From Oscillospiraceae bacterium (GTDB lineage: Bacteria > Bacillota > Clostridia > Saccharofermentanales > Saccharofermentanaceae): DNA of 24,918 nucleotides. The stretch spans positions 1 through 24,918 of the forward strand of contig CACXGG010000218.1 of NCBI GenBank assembly GCA_902767145.1, given 5' to 3'. The notes under the pieces are model-generated. The model had not been told where the DNA came from and searched no databases. It saw nothing but the letters and a program-made list of their open reading frames with translations. A program made the position numbers and the translations under genes. This document shows positions 16,030 through 24,667 of this stretch, piece by piece. The first letter of the stretch is position 1, and the number at the start of each line of letters is the position of its first letter.

Positions 16030-17700
16030 ATGAAGAGATTAGGTGATATTCTCATTGAAAGCGGCTTTTTGACAGCTGCTGAATTGGCCGAAGCTTTAAG
16101 TGTTCAGAAGGAAAGTGGTAAGAGATTGGGCGAAGTCATCACAGACATGGGTCTGATGACTGAGTTTGATATCCTCCGCGCCGTTTCCAGTCAGTACAAC
16201 TATCCGATCATCGATCTGACCAGTATCGAAGTCGATCCGAAGGCAATGGCATTGCTCTCGGAGGATTTCTGTACGAAGAACGTAGTTGTTCCCATTGGTT
16301 TTGACGATGATAAGCTTGTTGTTGCTATCGACGATCCGCTTAACATCCTTATCCAGGATGAGCTTCAGTTCCAGACAGGTTATGACATCGTCCTTATGCT
16401 TGCCACAAGAACGGGCATCATGGACACCATCAAGGTCAACTACGGAAGATCAAGTGCTTCCGAGGCCGCACAGGAACTCGACTCAGAGTTGAGTGACGAC
16501 GATCTCGACGGTATCAGTGCCGAGATCACCGAGGCAGTTAATGCTGCTCCCGTTGTTAAGCTCGTTAACTCAATGATCGATTACGCTATCAGAGCAGGAT
16601 CTTCCGATATCCACATCGAGCCCATGGAAGACAGGGTCCGCGTCAGGATCCGTATCGACGGTGTCATGCAGGAGATCATGAGCAACCCTGTATCCGCCAG
16701 AGATGCCATCACCATGAGAATAAAGATCCTCAGCGGTATGAACATCGCAGAGAAGAGGATCCCGCAGGACGGCCGTATCCAGACAGAGATCAACGGAACC
16801 CCCGTCGACATGCGTGTATCCGTACTTCCTACCATCTGGGGTGAGAAGACGGTTATCCGTATCCTGGCAAGGAACGACGGAAACCTTAACAGGAAATACC
16901 TCGGAATCTCCGATCACAATAACGATCTTATCAACAAGATCATCAAGGTCCCTCAGGGCATCTGCCTTATCTCAGGACCTACAGGATCCGGTAAGACAAC
17001 TACTCTTTATACACTTCTCGCTGAGAAGAACGATCCCGAAACGAACATCATCACCGTTGAGGACCCTGTCGAGATCAGGATCCCCGGACTCAATCAGGTC
17101 CAGGTTAATGCAAAAGCCGGTATGACATTCGCCAGTGGTCTCCGTTCTATCCTCCGTCAGGACCCCGATATTATCCTCGTCGGAGAGATCCGTGACGGTG
17201 AGACAGCCGAGATCGCCATGAGAGCTGCCATCACAGGACACCTGGTTTTCAGTACTATCCATACAAACGACGCAGTTTCCTCTATCAACAGACTTATCGA
17301 TATGGGTCTTGAGCCTTACATGGTTTCTTCTGCTCTCGTAGGCGTTGTCGCTCAGCGTCTCGTCAGAAGGATCTGCACAGGATGCAGAAAGGCATATGAT
17401 CCTGATGAGTATGAGATAGATAAGCTCCATCTTGAGCCCGGTCAGAAGATCTATAAGGGTGAGGGATGTACAGATTGCAACGGCAGCGGATATAAGGGCC
17501 GAATCGCCATCCACGAGGTCGTTGTTATCACCAAGGGCATGAAGGTCCTCCTTGAGAGAAGAGCCAGTGAGGAAGAGATGAAGCAGCTTGCCATCAAAGA
17601 AGGCACACAGATGTTGGTGGATTCCGCCGCAGCTCTCGTTCTTGAGGGAATTACAACAATCGATGAACTTAACAGAGTTGCTTACTCTGTTGATGGTTAA
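16030..17700 (+). CDS. pilB: Type IV pilus extension ATPase PilB with MshEN domain
   Basis: 556 residues, GGAGG five bases before ATG. The N-terminus holds two tandem MshEN-type motifs, RLG at 3-5 with Gln26 and RLG at 32-34 with Gln55. Both have the same 23-residue spacing, the pattern that binds cyclic-di-GMP in MshE/PilB proteins. The GspE core follows: Walker A GPTGSGKTTT (about 316-325), Asp box, Walker B with VGEIRD, and a His box (HLVFSTIHTND). Near 449-483 two Cys pairs (CTGC and CTDC) form the usual zinc site. The hexamer powers pilus assembly at the inner membrane. It is first in the machine operon, 19 nt before pilT. Confidence 0.97.
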   Translation: MKRLGDILIESGFLTAAELAEALSVQKESGKRLGEVITDMGLMTEFDILRAVSSQYNYPIIDLTSIEVDPKAMALLSEDFCTKNVVVPIGFDDDKLVVAIDDPLNILIQDELQFQTGYDIVLMLATRTGIMDTIKVNYGRSSASEAAQELDSELSDDDLDGISAEITEAVNAAPVVKLVNSMIDYAIRAGSSDIHIEPMEDRVRVRIRIDGVMQEIMSNPVSARDAITMRIKILSGMNIAEKRIPQDGRIQTEINGTPVDMRVSVLPTIWGEKTVIRILARNDGNLNRKYLGISDHNNDLINKIIKVPQGICLISGPTGSGKTTTLYTLLAEKNDPETNIITVEDPVEIRIPGLNQVQVNAKAGMTFASGLRSILRQDPDIILVGEIRDGETAEIAMRAAITGHLVFSTIHTNDAVSSINRLIDMGLEPYMVSSALVGVVAQRLVRRICTGCRKAYDPDEYEIDKLHLEPGQKIYKGEGCTDCNGSGYKGRIAIHEVVVITKGMKVLLERRASEEEMKQLAIKEGTQMLVDSAAALVLEGITTIDELNRVAYSVDG

Positions 17701-17719
17701 TTACTAAGGAGGTATTAAA

Positions 17720-18835
17720 GTGGAAGAATTCAGTTTAACAATGGATGCAATTCTTGCCGAAGCAGTCAGAAGAGGGGCTTCTGATACGCACATCACGGTT
17801 GGTCTGCCTCCTATGATAAGGGTATCAGGTGAGCTCATGCCCTTGAGCAACCAGATCCTTACTGCAACCGACACAGAGTTCCTTTGCAAGTCTATGATTG
17901 ATAAGTCAAGACAGCAGTATCTCGCTGAAAGAGGAGAGATCGACTTCTCATACGTTGTAGCTGATTACAGCCGTTTCAGATGTAACATCTACAAGCAGAG
18001 AGGATCTTATGCTCTTGCAGCAAGAACTATCACCAACGATATCCCTACATGTGAGAGACTTGGTCTGCCTCTTCTTTTCAAGGAACTGGCTCTCAAGCCC
18101 CGTGGACTTATCCTTGTTACAGGTCCTACGGGTTCCGGTAAGTCTACTACCCTCGCAGCTATGGTAGGTCATATCAATACAGTTAAGAAGTGTCACATCC
18201 TTACTCTTGAGGAGCCCATCGAGTACCTTCACGAGCATGGTGAAGCCATGATCAACCAGAGAGAGGTCCACGAGGATACATTGTCCTTCGCAAACGCTCT
18301 CCGTGCTGCTCTCCGTGAAGACCCCGACGTTATCCTCGTAGGTGAGATGCGTGACCTGGATACTATCAGTACAGCTATCACCGCTGCTGAGACAGGTCAC
18401 CTGGTTATGTCAACACTTCATACGTCCAGTGCATCCGATACGGTCAACCGTATCATCGACGTATTCCCGCCCCATCAGCAGGATCAGGTAAGAGTACAGC
18501 TTGGTTCCATCCTTATCGCTGTTATCTGTCAGACCCTGGTTCCCAAGATCACAGGCGGAAGGTGCGCAGCATTCGAGATCATGGTCGCTAATGATGCTAT
18601 CAGGAACAACATCCGAGAGGGAAAGACCTATCAGATCGACAGTGCTATCGCTACAAGCCTTCAGTCAGGAATGTGTCCTTTGGACTTCTATCTCGCAGAG
18701 CTTGTTAAGCGTAAGATCATCTCCAGAGATACAGCTATCGCAAGATGCCGTTTCCCCGATGACCTTAAGCGTTACATAAACAACGTAGGCGGTCCTGCTA
18801 ACAGCCCGTTGTTCGAGGATCTGGATTTCCAGTGA
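17720..18835 (+). CDS. pilT: Pilus retraction ATPase PilT
   Basis: 371 residues from a GTG start with AAGGAGG seven bases upstream. It has the PilT N-terminal PAS-like region with ASDTHITVGLPPMIRVSG, Walker A GPTGSGKST (about 135-143), ILTLEEPIEY, Walker B with VGEMRD, HLVMSTLHT, and the PilT-specific AIRNNIREGK (about 293-302) close to the canonical AIRNLIREGK. It lacks the zinc Cys pairs of PilB, as expected. It drives pilus disassembly, giving twitching motility or DNA uptake force. Its place between pilB and pilC matches common Clostridia T4P order. Confidence 0.97.
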   Translation: MEEFSLTMDAILAEAVRRGASDTHITVGLPPMIRVSGELMPLSNQILTATDTEFLCKSMIDKSRQQYLAERGEIDFSYVVADYSRFRCNIYKQRGSYALAARTITNDIPTCERLGLPLLFKELALKPRGLILVTGPTGSGKSTTLAAMVGHINTVKKCHILTLEEPIEYLHEHGEAMINQREVHEDTLSFANALRAALREDPDVILVGEMRDLDTISTAITAAETGHLVMSTLHTSSASDTVNRIIDVFPPHQQDQVRVQLGSILIAVICQTLVPKITGGRCAAFEIMVANDAIRNNIREGKTYQIDSAIATSLQSGMCPLDFYLAELVKRKIISRDTAIARCRFPDDLKRYINNVGGPANSPLFEDLDFQ

Positions 18836-18872
18836 TCATTTGAAGCAGAAAATAAATTAGGAGGGTTGTTAT

Positions 18873-20081
18873 ATGCCAAATTTCAGGTATCAGGTTCTTG
18901 ATGCTTCCGGCAAGAGGACTTCCGGCGTTATCGATGCAGCCAGTATTGCAGATGCGTCCAGGAAGCTCAAAGGCGACGGAAAGTACATAGCATCTATCGA
19001 GCTTGATAAGGGTGCCGGTCTCATGAATATGGAGGTCGGAAGCAAAAGGCTGAACACGAAAGAGCTGGTTCTCATAAGCAGACAGCTTGCGTCACTCCTG
19101 TCTGCAGGTATCACGGTCGTAAGATCGCTTGATATGTTATATCAGCAGGTTGACACAAAGAGAGCCAGAAAGTGCGTAGGTGAGATCTACGAGGCGATCC
19201 AGTCAGGTCGTACTCTCTCTGATGCCTTCAGGGATCAGAAGGATGCTCTTCCTACCATCATGATCAGTATGGTTGCAGCAGGTGAGGAGTCAGGTCGACT
19301 TGATGAGATCATGAACAGACTCGCCGAGCATTTCCAGAAGGAGTCAAAGCTGAAGAATAAGATCTCTGCCGCAATGGTATATCCTAAGATCCTTTTCTTC
19401 CTTACAATTACCATTACGGTCGGACTCCTTACGTTCCTTGTTCCCGGAATCGCCGATACCATCAGGGATCTCGGCGGTGATCTTCCGAAGCTGACCAAGG
19501 GCGTTATGGCCGTATCCGATTCATTCGTCCATTTCTGGTGGGTATATGCCATCGTAATCGGCGGCGGCTGGTTCGGATTTACTACATGGAAGCATTCTGA
19601 GAAGGGCCACGCACAGTGGGACCTTATGATGCTTAGGATCCCTATCGTTGGTAAGGCTACTAAGATGAACGCTTCCGCAAGATTCTGCAGGACAGTTTCC
19701 ACACTTCTTAAGTCAGGTATCTCAGTCCTTCAGGCTGTTGAGATCACAGGTAGTTCTCTTGATAATGTTATCCTCGAGCAGAAGCTTGCCGAGGCAAGGA
19801 TCGAGATCCGAAAGGGTGTATCTCTTTCCAAGTCCATCAAGAATATTACAGAGTTCCCTCCTATGATCTATGCTATGACAGCTATCGGTGAGGAGTCAGG
19901 TACACTTGATACCATCCTTGAGAAGGCGGCTGATTTCTTTGAGGATGAGGCCGATGCAGCTACACAGAAGATGACGTCCGCTCTCGAGCCTTGTATGATC
20001 ATCATCATGGCTATCCTTATCGGTACGGTCGTCGGCGCTATCGCAATGCCTATCTTCGGTATGGCACAGTACATTATGTAA
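18873..20081 (+). CDS. pilC: Inner-membrane platform protein PilC
   Basis: 402 residues, the usual family length; AGGAGGG precedes the ATG. A short N-terminal domain begins with MPNFRYQVLDASGKRTSGVI, typical of PilC/GspF. Two T2SSF repeats follow (about 66-190 and 268-390), each with an RQLASLLSAGI-like or CRTVSTLLKSGI start and an EESGRLDEI or EESGTLDTIL helix. Three membrane helices lie near 168-190, 218-235 and 371-393. PilC couples the ATPase hexamer to pilin insertion. Confidence 0.97.
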   Translation: MPNFRYQVLDASGKRTSGVIDAASIADASRKLKGDGKYIASIELDKGAGLMNMEVGSKRLNTKELVLISRQLASLLSAGITVVRSLDMLYQQVDTKRARKCVGEIYEAIQSGRTLSDAFRDQKDALPTIMISMVAAGEESGRLDEIMNRLAEHFQKESKLKNKISAAMVYPKILFFLTITITVGLLTFLVPGIADTIRDLGGDLPKLTKGVMAVSDSFVHFWWVYAIVIGGGWFGFTTWKHSEKGHAQWDLMMLRIPIVGKATKMNASARFCRTVSTLLKSGISVLQAVEITGSSLDNVILEQKLAEARIEIRKGVSLSKSIKNITEFPPMIYAMTAIGEESGTLDTILEKAADFFEDEADAATQKMTSALEPCMIIIMAILIGTVVGAIAMPIFGMAQYIM

Positions 20082-20113
20082 TTAACACTCAGGTTGAAAG
20101 GAGTTAAACAAAA

Positions 20114-21229
20114 ATGGCATTATCATTTGGAAACGGAAATCAGAATCTCGTTCTGGATATGTCCAGCTCAGATCTGAAGTTGGCCGTTGGAGCATACAAT
20201 CACAAGACAGGCGTTGTATATCTTGAGAAAGCCGGTATCGTTCCCCTGGAGTCTGATGCTATCACAGACGGTCAGATAACAGACAGCTTCGGTATCGTAA
20301 TGGCTCTTAAGCACGCCATGGCTAAGCTCGATGTAAGGAACAAGAACTGCATCATCACAACAGAGGGATCCTTCATGCACACAAGAGATCTTGAACTTCC
20401 CAAGGTCAAGGGCGATCAGCTCAAGGATATGGTTAAGTACGAGATCATGGGTCAGGGTTCCAACAAGGATATGAACGTTGATTACGTCGTATACGGAACA
20501 ACAAGGGACGCAGAGACAAACGCTGAAAAGCTTCTCATCAGAGCTACTGCAGTTCCCAACGAGACCATCTCAGACTTCAGGGATTTCCTTAAGAACATGG
20601 ATCTGGTACCCGTAGCAATGGACGCTAACGCCAACGCAGTAAGAAAGCTGTTCAACGGCGGTATCATCAACGGTAACGTTAATATCTCACAGTCAACACT
20701 TCTTCTTATCGAGCTCTCCGGAAAGACTACTACAGTCACCATCCTTGACAAGGGTTTCCCGAAGCTTACAAGAAGACTTCAGTTCGGTCACTCCAACATC
20801 CGTCAGGTAGCAGAGTCACTTCGTAAGCTCCAGGGCGGTTCTGACAATCAGTCCTCTCTTGCAAGAAGACTTAACATCACAAAGAGTGATTCCGAGCTTG
20901 CAGTACCTGTAGAGGATATCGATGTATGGCACGAGTCACTCGCTGATATCCCTTCTCTTCAGAGTGCTGTTAACGCTTACTTTAAGAGCCTTACTGATGC
21001 TGTTTCACGTACAGCTCAGTTCGCAATATCCAAGTTCCATATCGACAGCATCAGCACATGCTTCCTTTATGGTTCAGGAGCAGGCTACAAGAAGATCGAT
21101 AAGGAGCTGTCCAGACAGCTCGGAACACAGGTCGAGGTACTTAATACTCTCAGTACGGTATCCGGTACCAAGGATTTCATCTTGCCCCAGTTCATCAACT
21201 GCTGCGGTGCATTAATTCGTGAAGACTAA
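20114..21229 (+). CDS. pilM: Actin-like pilus assembly protein PilM
   Basis: 371 residues; AAAGGAG lies upstream of the ATG. The protein begins with a short strand and VLDMSSSDLKLAVG (14-27), a divergent phosphate-1 loop of the actin-like PilM fold. It also has ELPKVKGDQLKDMVKYEI, a typical PilM block, and TLLLIELSGKTTTVTIL, the phosphate-2 strand. The end has YGSGAGYKKIDKELSRQLG, the usual GGxxxLxGL region in altered form. PilM is a cytoplasmic protein that binds the N-terminus of PilN. The weak nucleotide-site matches mean ATP binding is uncertain. Placement between pilC and the pilN-like gene supports the call. Confidence 0.88.
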   Translation: MALSFGNGNQNLVLDMSSSDLKLAVGAYNHKTGVVYLEKAGIVPLESDAITDGQITDSFGIVMALKHAMAKLDVRNKNCIITTEGSFMHTRDLELPKVKGDQLKDMVKYEIMGQGSNKDMNVDYVVYGTTRDAETNAEKLLIRATAVPNETISDFRDFLKNMDLVPVAMDANANAVRKLFNGGIINGNVNISQSTLLLIELSGKTTTVTILDKGFPKLTRRLQFGHSNIRQVAESLRKLQGGSDNQSSLARRLNITKSDSELAVPVEDIDVWHESLADIPSLQSAVNAYFKSLTDAVSRTAQFAISKFHIDSISTCFLYGSGAGYKKIDKELSRQLGTQVEVLNTLSTVSGTKDFILPQFINCCGALIRED

Positions 21230-21246
21230 TAAGGAGGAATTATATT

Positions 21247-22185
21247 ATGGCGCTTATCGGTTCCAGAAAGGACATTGCTAAGAATGATATGAACTTCTTT
21301 GCAGCATTCACTGAATCTGCACGAAAGACAGCTCAGATCCTCTTAACAGCTATATTGATCGGTTTGATTTTTGTCGGAGCATTCGTCATATGGTGGCTCT
21401 ATTGGATCTTCTCCAATATGGGAGTCAAGAGTGACATCAAGGATCTCCAGGAGAAGCTGGCCGATCCGGTCTATGCAGACCTTGAGGTCGAGGCACAGGA
21501 CCTTCAGAACGAGATCAACGAGAGAAACCAGTACTACTACGCTCTTACTGAGATGAGAAGAGTAGTTGATGAGAAGACTCCCGCTGATACTGCACTTTGT
21601 GATCTCCTTGGAGAGAGCATCCCCAACGATTCCTACGTTGCACAGTATGAGCTCACCGGATCACAGTTTACTATCGAGGGATTCTCCTTCACATATTACG
21701 GAGCTCTCAACATGGTAAATATTCTCCAGGATTCAGATGTATTCCACACACCTCTTGATGCTGCCATCGAGAAAGTAAATCTTGATGATGTATCTGCAGG
21801 CAGTACAGAAGAGATGATGACCAACCCTATCGACGGTTACTATACATTTAAGGTAATCGGTAACATCACATCTTCCGCTTACATCTCCGTTGCTCAGTAT
21901 GTAAACATCGACGGTCAGATCATTTCCGTCAACGGAATCGAGACAACAGAATATTCCATCGGTTCTGCATATGAGTACTCCGATATCAGCTCCATCGAGT
22001 ACAACGGTGTTGTTTACACATTGTCATCTGTTGAGATCAACGGAAGTGCTGTTGACGCTGATACGCTCAACTCCATCATTACAACTGATAAGGTAACAGG
22101 CAGAGCTAATGCAGATGCTAAGATCTCCTTCATCTATCAGGTAACAGATACAGAAGCAACTGAAGAGGGAGGTGAAGAGTCATGA
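21247..22185 (+). CDS. pilN: PilN-like pilus assembly protein with C-terminal extension
   Basis: 312 residues; AAGGAGG precedes ATG. It has a short cytoplasmic N-terminus, one membrane helix (about 33-55), a coiled coil (about 58-105) and then a mixed fold. This is the PilN plan, but most PilN proteins are nearer 200 residues; the last 110 or so here are extra and Ser/Thr/Tyr-rich. The family's INLLP motif that contacts PilM is not present as such: the equivalent stretch reads DMNFFAAFTE (14-23). The call rests on order and layout more than on residues. Its stop overlaps the next start by 4 nt (ATGA). Confidence 0.72.
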   Translation: MALIGSRKDIAKNDMNFFAAFTESARKTAQILLTAILIGLIFVGAFVIWWLYWIFSNMGVKSDIKDLQEKLADPVYADLEVEAQDLQNEINERNQYYYALTEMRRVVDEKTPADTALCDLLGESIPNDSYVAQYELTGSQFTIEGFSFTYYGALNMVNILQDSDVFHTPLDAAIEKVNLDDVSAGSTEEMMTNPIDGYYTFKVIGNITSSAYISVAQYVNIDGQIISVNGIETTEYSIGSAYEYSDISSIEYNGVVYTLSSVEINGSAVDADTLNSIITTDKVTGRANADAKISFIYQVTDTEATEEGGEES

Positions 22186-23219
22186 ATTTAGGTGCTAGAG
22201 AAAAATACGGTATCGCCGTAGTAATCCTTCTTATCGCTCTCCTTCTGGTATATATCTTTGGTATCAGAGGATCACAGAAGAGAAATGACGAGCTCAAGGC
22301 TCAGCGTGCAGAACTTCAGGCACAGCTCGATTACTATGACGCATTAAAGAATGAGAACGAAGAAACAAGGGACGCTATCGAGGCTGTAGAGGCTAATATC
22401 TCTGCAGAGGAGAAGAAGTTCATTCCCTCCATCAAGACAGAGTGCCTCGAGCAGTATATCCTCGGAGTATTCGAGAGCAACGGATGCCCTTATCTCGTAT
22501 CTGTTGATTCTGAGGACATCGAAGCTGAAAAGATCACAATGCCCGACGGATCTGTAGCTACAGACGGACTCGTAATCAAGAGAGTTACAGTTAAGTACTC
22601 AACAACTGATGGATTCAACATCCCTCAGTACAACCTTCAGAACTCCTGTATCGTTGAAGGTGTTATGGACGAGGATATCTGGAATGCAAATATCGATGAG
22701 ATGTACTGGCATGGAGCAGATTCCATCACCGGTTATCCCCAGTTCATCAATGCTCTTAAGGAGATCGAGGATGTTGCTCCTACATGTGTTAAGATCAACA
22801 AGATCGCTACAGAGCAGGGCGCCGGTTTCCTCTACATGGTAGCTGAGATCGATTTCTTCTCTGCTACATTCATCGACAGAGTATCTGAGCCTGACACAAG
22901 TGCTCCTTATGCTCACTGGACAGGTGCAACAGGCGTTGCTACAGATGCCGGATTCATCGGCTATCCTTTCATCGTAGAGGATCCCAACAGCGCATGGTTT
23001 AATGTACTCATGTCTGACGAGGATGCCGGTGATACAGAGAGACCGTTCTCCACATATTACTCTGCAGCTATCTTCAGCGAGGCAGTCGATACTGTTGGTC
23101 TTGCAGGAGTACTTGAGCTCGAGGAGGGTGCTGTATCCCACGGTACCGGTGGAGACGATGAGGCACCTGCAGATGGCGCTGATGCTGATCAGCCTACAGA
23201 CGCATCCGCAGCAGCCTAA
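22182..23219 (+). CDS. pilO: PilO-like pilus assembly protein with acidic tail
   Basis: 345 residues; start overlaps the PilN-like stop by 4 nt and follows GGGAGGTGA. A membrane helix (about 9-27) is followed by a coiled coil (about 30-80) and an exported globular region with a conserved-looking FIPSIKTECLEQYIL stretch. The last 30 residues are rich in Glu, Asp and Ala. The plan fits PilO, the partner of PilN, but usual PilO proteins are shorter, about 200 residues, so both are enlarged. It is the last gene of the machine; the space after it holds a pilin promoter rather than a clear terminator. Confidence 0.7.
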   Translation: MNLGAREKYGIAVVILLIALLLVYIFGIRGSQKRNDELKAQRAELQAQLDYYDALKNENEETRDAIEAVEANISAEEKKFIPSIKTECLEQYILGVFESNGCPYLVSVDSEDIEAEKITMPDGSVATDGLVIKRVTVKYSTTDGFNIPQYNLQNSCIVEGVMDEDIWNANIDEMYWHGADSITGYPQFINALKEIEDVAPTCVKINKIATEQGAGFLYMVAEIDFFSATFIDRVSEPDTSAPYAHWTGATGVATDAGFIGYPFIVEDPNSAWFNVLMSDEDAGDTERPFSTYYSAAIFSEAVDTVGLAGVLELEEGAVSHGTGGDDEAPADGADADQPTDASAAA

Positions 23220-23284
23220 ATCATACGATTTCACATCTTTTCCAAAATTTCGAAGAAAATGTGAAAAAAATATGAAAAAAAGTA

Positions 23285-23312
23285 TTGCAATTATTAACAA
23301 AGGTGTTATACT
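23285..23312 (+). promoter_or_regulatory. Sigma-A promoter for the first small pilin
   Basis: TTGCAA (23285-23290) and TATACT (23307-23312) are 16 bases apart. The start point near 23319 leaves a 35-nt leader to the ATG at 23354. Upstream lies an inverted repeat, TTTCACAT (23229-23236) and ATGTGAAA (23259-23266), whose right arm begins a long A-rich run. Confidence 0.65.
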
Positions 23313-23353
23313 TAAGCTACAAACTCAATAAATCCAATGAGGAGGAAAAAACA

Positions 23354-23560
23354 ATGAAGAAGATTCAGAAGACAAAGAAGGGCTTTACTCTTATTGAGAT
23401 GGTACTCGTTATCGCTATCATCGTTATCCTTGCAGCTGTTCTCGTTATGTCCATCGGTACATACCTCAACAGAGCAAAGAACGCAGCTTCTTCCGTTGTT
23501 TCTCATAACAGCTCCATTTCTGGTGTTGTTAAAGAGATCGACGACGCTACAGCTGCATAA
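23354..23560 (+). CDS. Very small type IV prepilin
   Basis: 68 residues, GGAGG with about eight bases to the ATG. The leader MKKIQKTKKG is cut after Gly10, leaving a 58-residue pilin beginning FTLIEMVLVI with Glu at mature position 5. The hydrophobic helix runs to about residue 33. The rest is polar and helical, with no room for the beta-sheet head of ordinary pilins. Only Phe1 and Tyr27 are aromatic. It has its own promoter and terminator and is probably the major pilin (inference). An alternative longer start is ruled out by the ribosome site. Confidence 0.92.
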   Translation: MKKIQKTKKGFTLIEMVLVIAIIVILAAVLVMSIGTYLNRAKNAASSVVSHNSSISGVVKEIDDATAA

Positions 23561-23594
23561 TAGTAAAGCTAGATTAGTAGTGATTTGACGAGGA

Positions 23595-23619
23595 GGCGGG
23601 AGTTTTACTCCCGCCTTTT
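23595..23619 (+). terminator. Intrinsic terminator after the first small pilin
   Basis: GGCGGGAG (23595-23602) pairs with CTCCCGCC (23608-23615) around a TTTTA loop and is followed by four T residues. It isolates the first small pilin as a one-gene transcript, apart from read-through from the machine operon. Confidence 0.9.
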
Positions 23620-23659
23620 CATTTCCCTAACAAAATTTGACAGAAATGTGAAAAAACTG

Positions 23660-23687
23660 TTGATAAATGATACAAACCATGTATAAT
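23660..23687 (+). promoter_or_regulatory. Sigma-A promoter for the second pilin cluster
   Basis: TTGATA (23660-23665) and TATAAT (23682-23687) are 16 bases apart. The start point near 23694 gives a leader of about 47 nt to the ATG at 23741. An AAATGTGAAAAAA block (23644-23656) lies just upstream, the same 13-mer seen near the first pilin promoter. Confidence 0.75.
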
Positions 23688-23740
23688 GTAGATGTATAAT
23701 AATTTTTATTAATTATAGATGAGAATTACTGAGGTGTGTT

Positions 23741-23956
23741 ATGCGTAAGATCAACAAGTCCAAATCCGGATTTACATTGGTTGAGATCATAATCGTCGTT
23801 GCCATCATAATCATCCTGGCCGGCGTAGTATCGCTTAATGTTTCCGGAATTCTCGGAAAAACAAAAGATAAGAACCAGGCAGTCAGCGAAGGTGTTAGTG
23901 AACTGCAGGGTGTTATAACTTCTTATTCTGAGAAGGCAGACAGATATCATTTCTGA
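23741..23956 (+). CDS. Second very small type IV prepilin
   Basis: 71 residues; TGAGGTG is upstream of the ATG. The leader MRKINKSKSG is cut after Gly10, giving a 61-residue pilin that starts FTLVEIIIVV with Glu5. The helix continues through VVSLNVSGILG into a charged segment (KTKDKNQAVSEGVSELQ) and ends in ADRYHF. It is a paralogue of the preceding small pilin but ends differently and has more charge. The stop is followed one base later by a possible ATG of the next prepilin, so the two genes share a transcript. The next gene is in another frame with its own leader, so this is not a split gene. Confidence 0.9.
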   Translation: MRKINKSKSGFTLVEIIIVVAIIIILAGVVSLNVSGILGKTKDKNQAVSEGVSELQGVITSYSEKADRYHF

Positions 23957-23975
23957 TATGGGGGCGACATTACAT

Positions 23976-24662
23976 ATGAGAAAGACAAGATCAAGTAAAA
24001 AAGGTTTCACGTTGCTGGAGGTCATGCTCTCCATTGCTATCCTGACCATCGTTTCTACGATGATCATGCAGGGTTTCCTGGCTTCCATGAACTATGCAAC
24101 AAATAACTCCGTATATGCAAGTCTCGGAGCTAATAACTACAGTACAGCTATCAGAAAGCTCGCTGAGAATTCATCTATTTCTCCCAGTTCTTCCAGAGAT
24201 GCTGCACTTCTTGCATCTGCTACTGATATGACAACCATCAACTATGGTGTCACAGGCGGTGGCGGAGTTTCCGGTAATGTCCGTGTTGAGAGATGGAGAG
24301 AGAATGATGCATCCGATCCCCATATCAATGTTGTTGGTACAGCTATTAATGACCATACTTATGATGAAGGCGGCTCCGGCGGTGTATCCAATGTTCTTAA
24401 CAGAACATCATTCTTCTACATTCCCAGTGAGAGCCATGTATGTGGTGAGTGCGGCGGTCCTCAGAGCTATGGTATCAGTTGGGGCACAACCGGCTGGTAC
24501 TGTAATAACCAGGTCGTAGTTACTGCTCCTCTGGACGAGGGCGGAACCTATGTAATGGTAGACGGACACTACGATTTCGATATCGTAGGAGCTGAGTATA
24601 CTGACTATTGTCCCAGTGCTCCTGCAAACAGCCTTAATGTTGCTTCACACACTGGAGGTTGA
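23976..24662 (+). CDS. Larger prepilin (minor pilin) with CxxC module
   Basis: 228 residues from ATG 23976, which has a GGGGG run about nine bases upstream; ATG 23958 would add six residues and lacks a ribosome site. The leader MRKTRSSKKG is cut after Gly10 before FTLLEVMLSI, with Glu5 in place. A membrane helix (about 14-37) leads to a Ser/Gly-rich exported domain of about 185 residues. Four Cys (C156, C159, C176, C212) cluster in the C-terminal part, starting with C-G-E-C, and could form disulfides or bind a metal. The layout suggests a minor pilin of the PilV/GspI sort, probably at the pilus tip (inference). Confidence 0.88.
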   Translation: MRKTRSSKKGFTLLEVMLSIAILTIVSTMIMQGFLASMNYATNNSVYASLGANNYSTAIRKLAENSSISPSSSRDAALLASATDMTTINYGVTGGGGVSGNVRVERWRENDASDPHINVVGTAINDHTYDEGGSGGVSNVLNRTSFFYIPSESHVCGECGGPQSYGISWGTTGWYCNNQVVVTAPLDEGGTYVMVDGHYDFDIVGAEYTDYCPSAPANSLNVASHTGG

Positions 24663-24667
24663 TGATA

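Noticed and set aside
23354..23956. Geobacter-like conductive pilins
   Set aside because: The size fits, but the row of aromatic residues linked to conductivity is missing.
23741..24662. Frameshifted single pilin gene split in two
   Set aside because: The downstream frame has its own leader, cleavage site and helix, so they are two genes.
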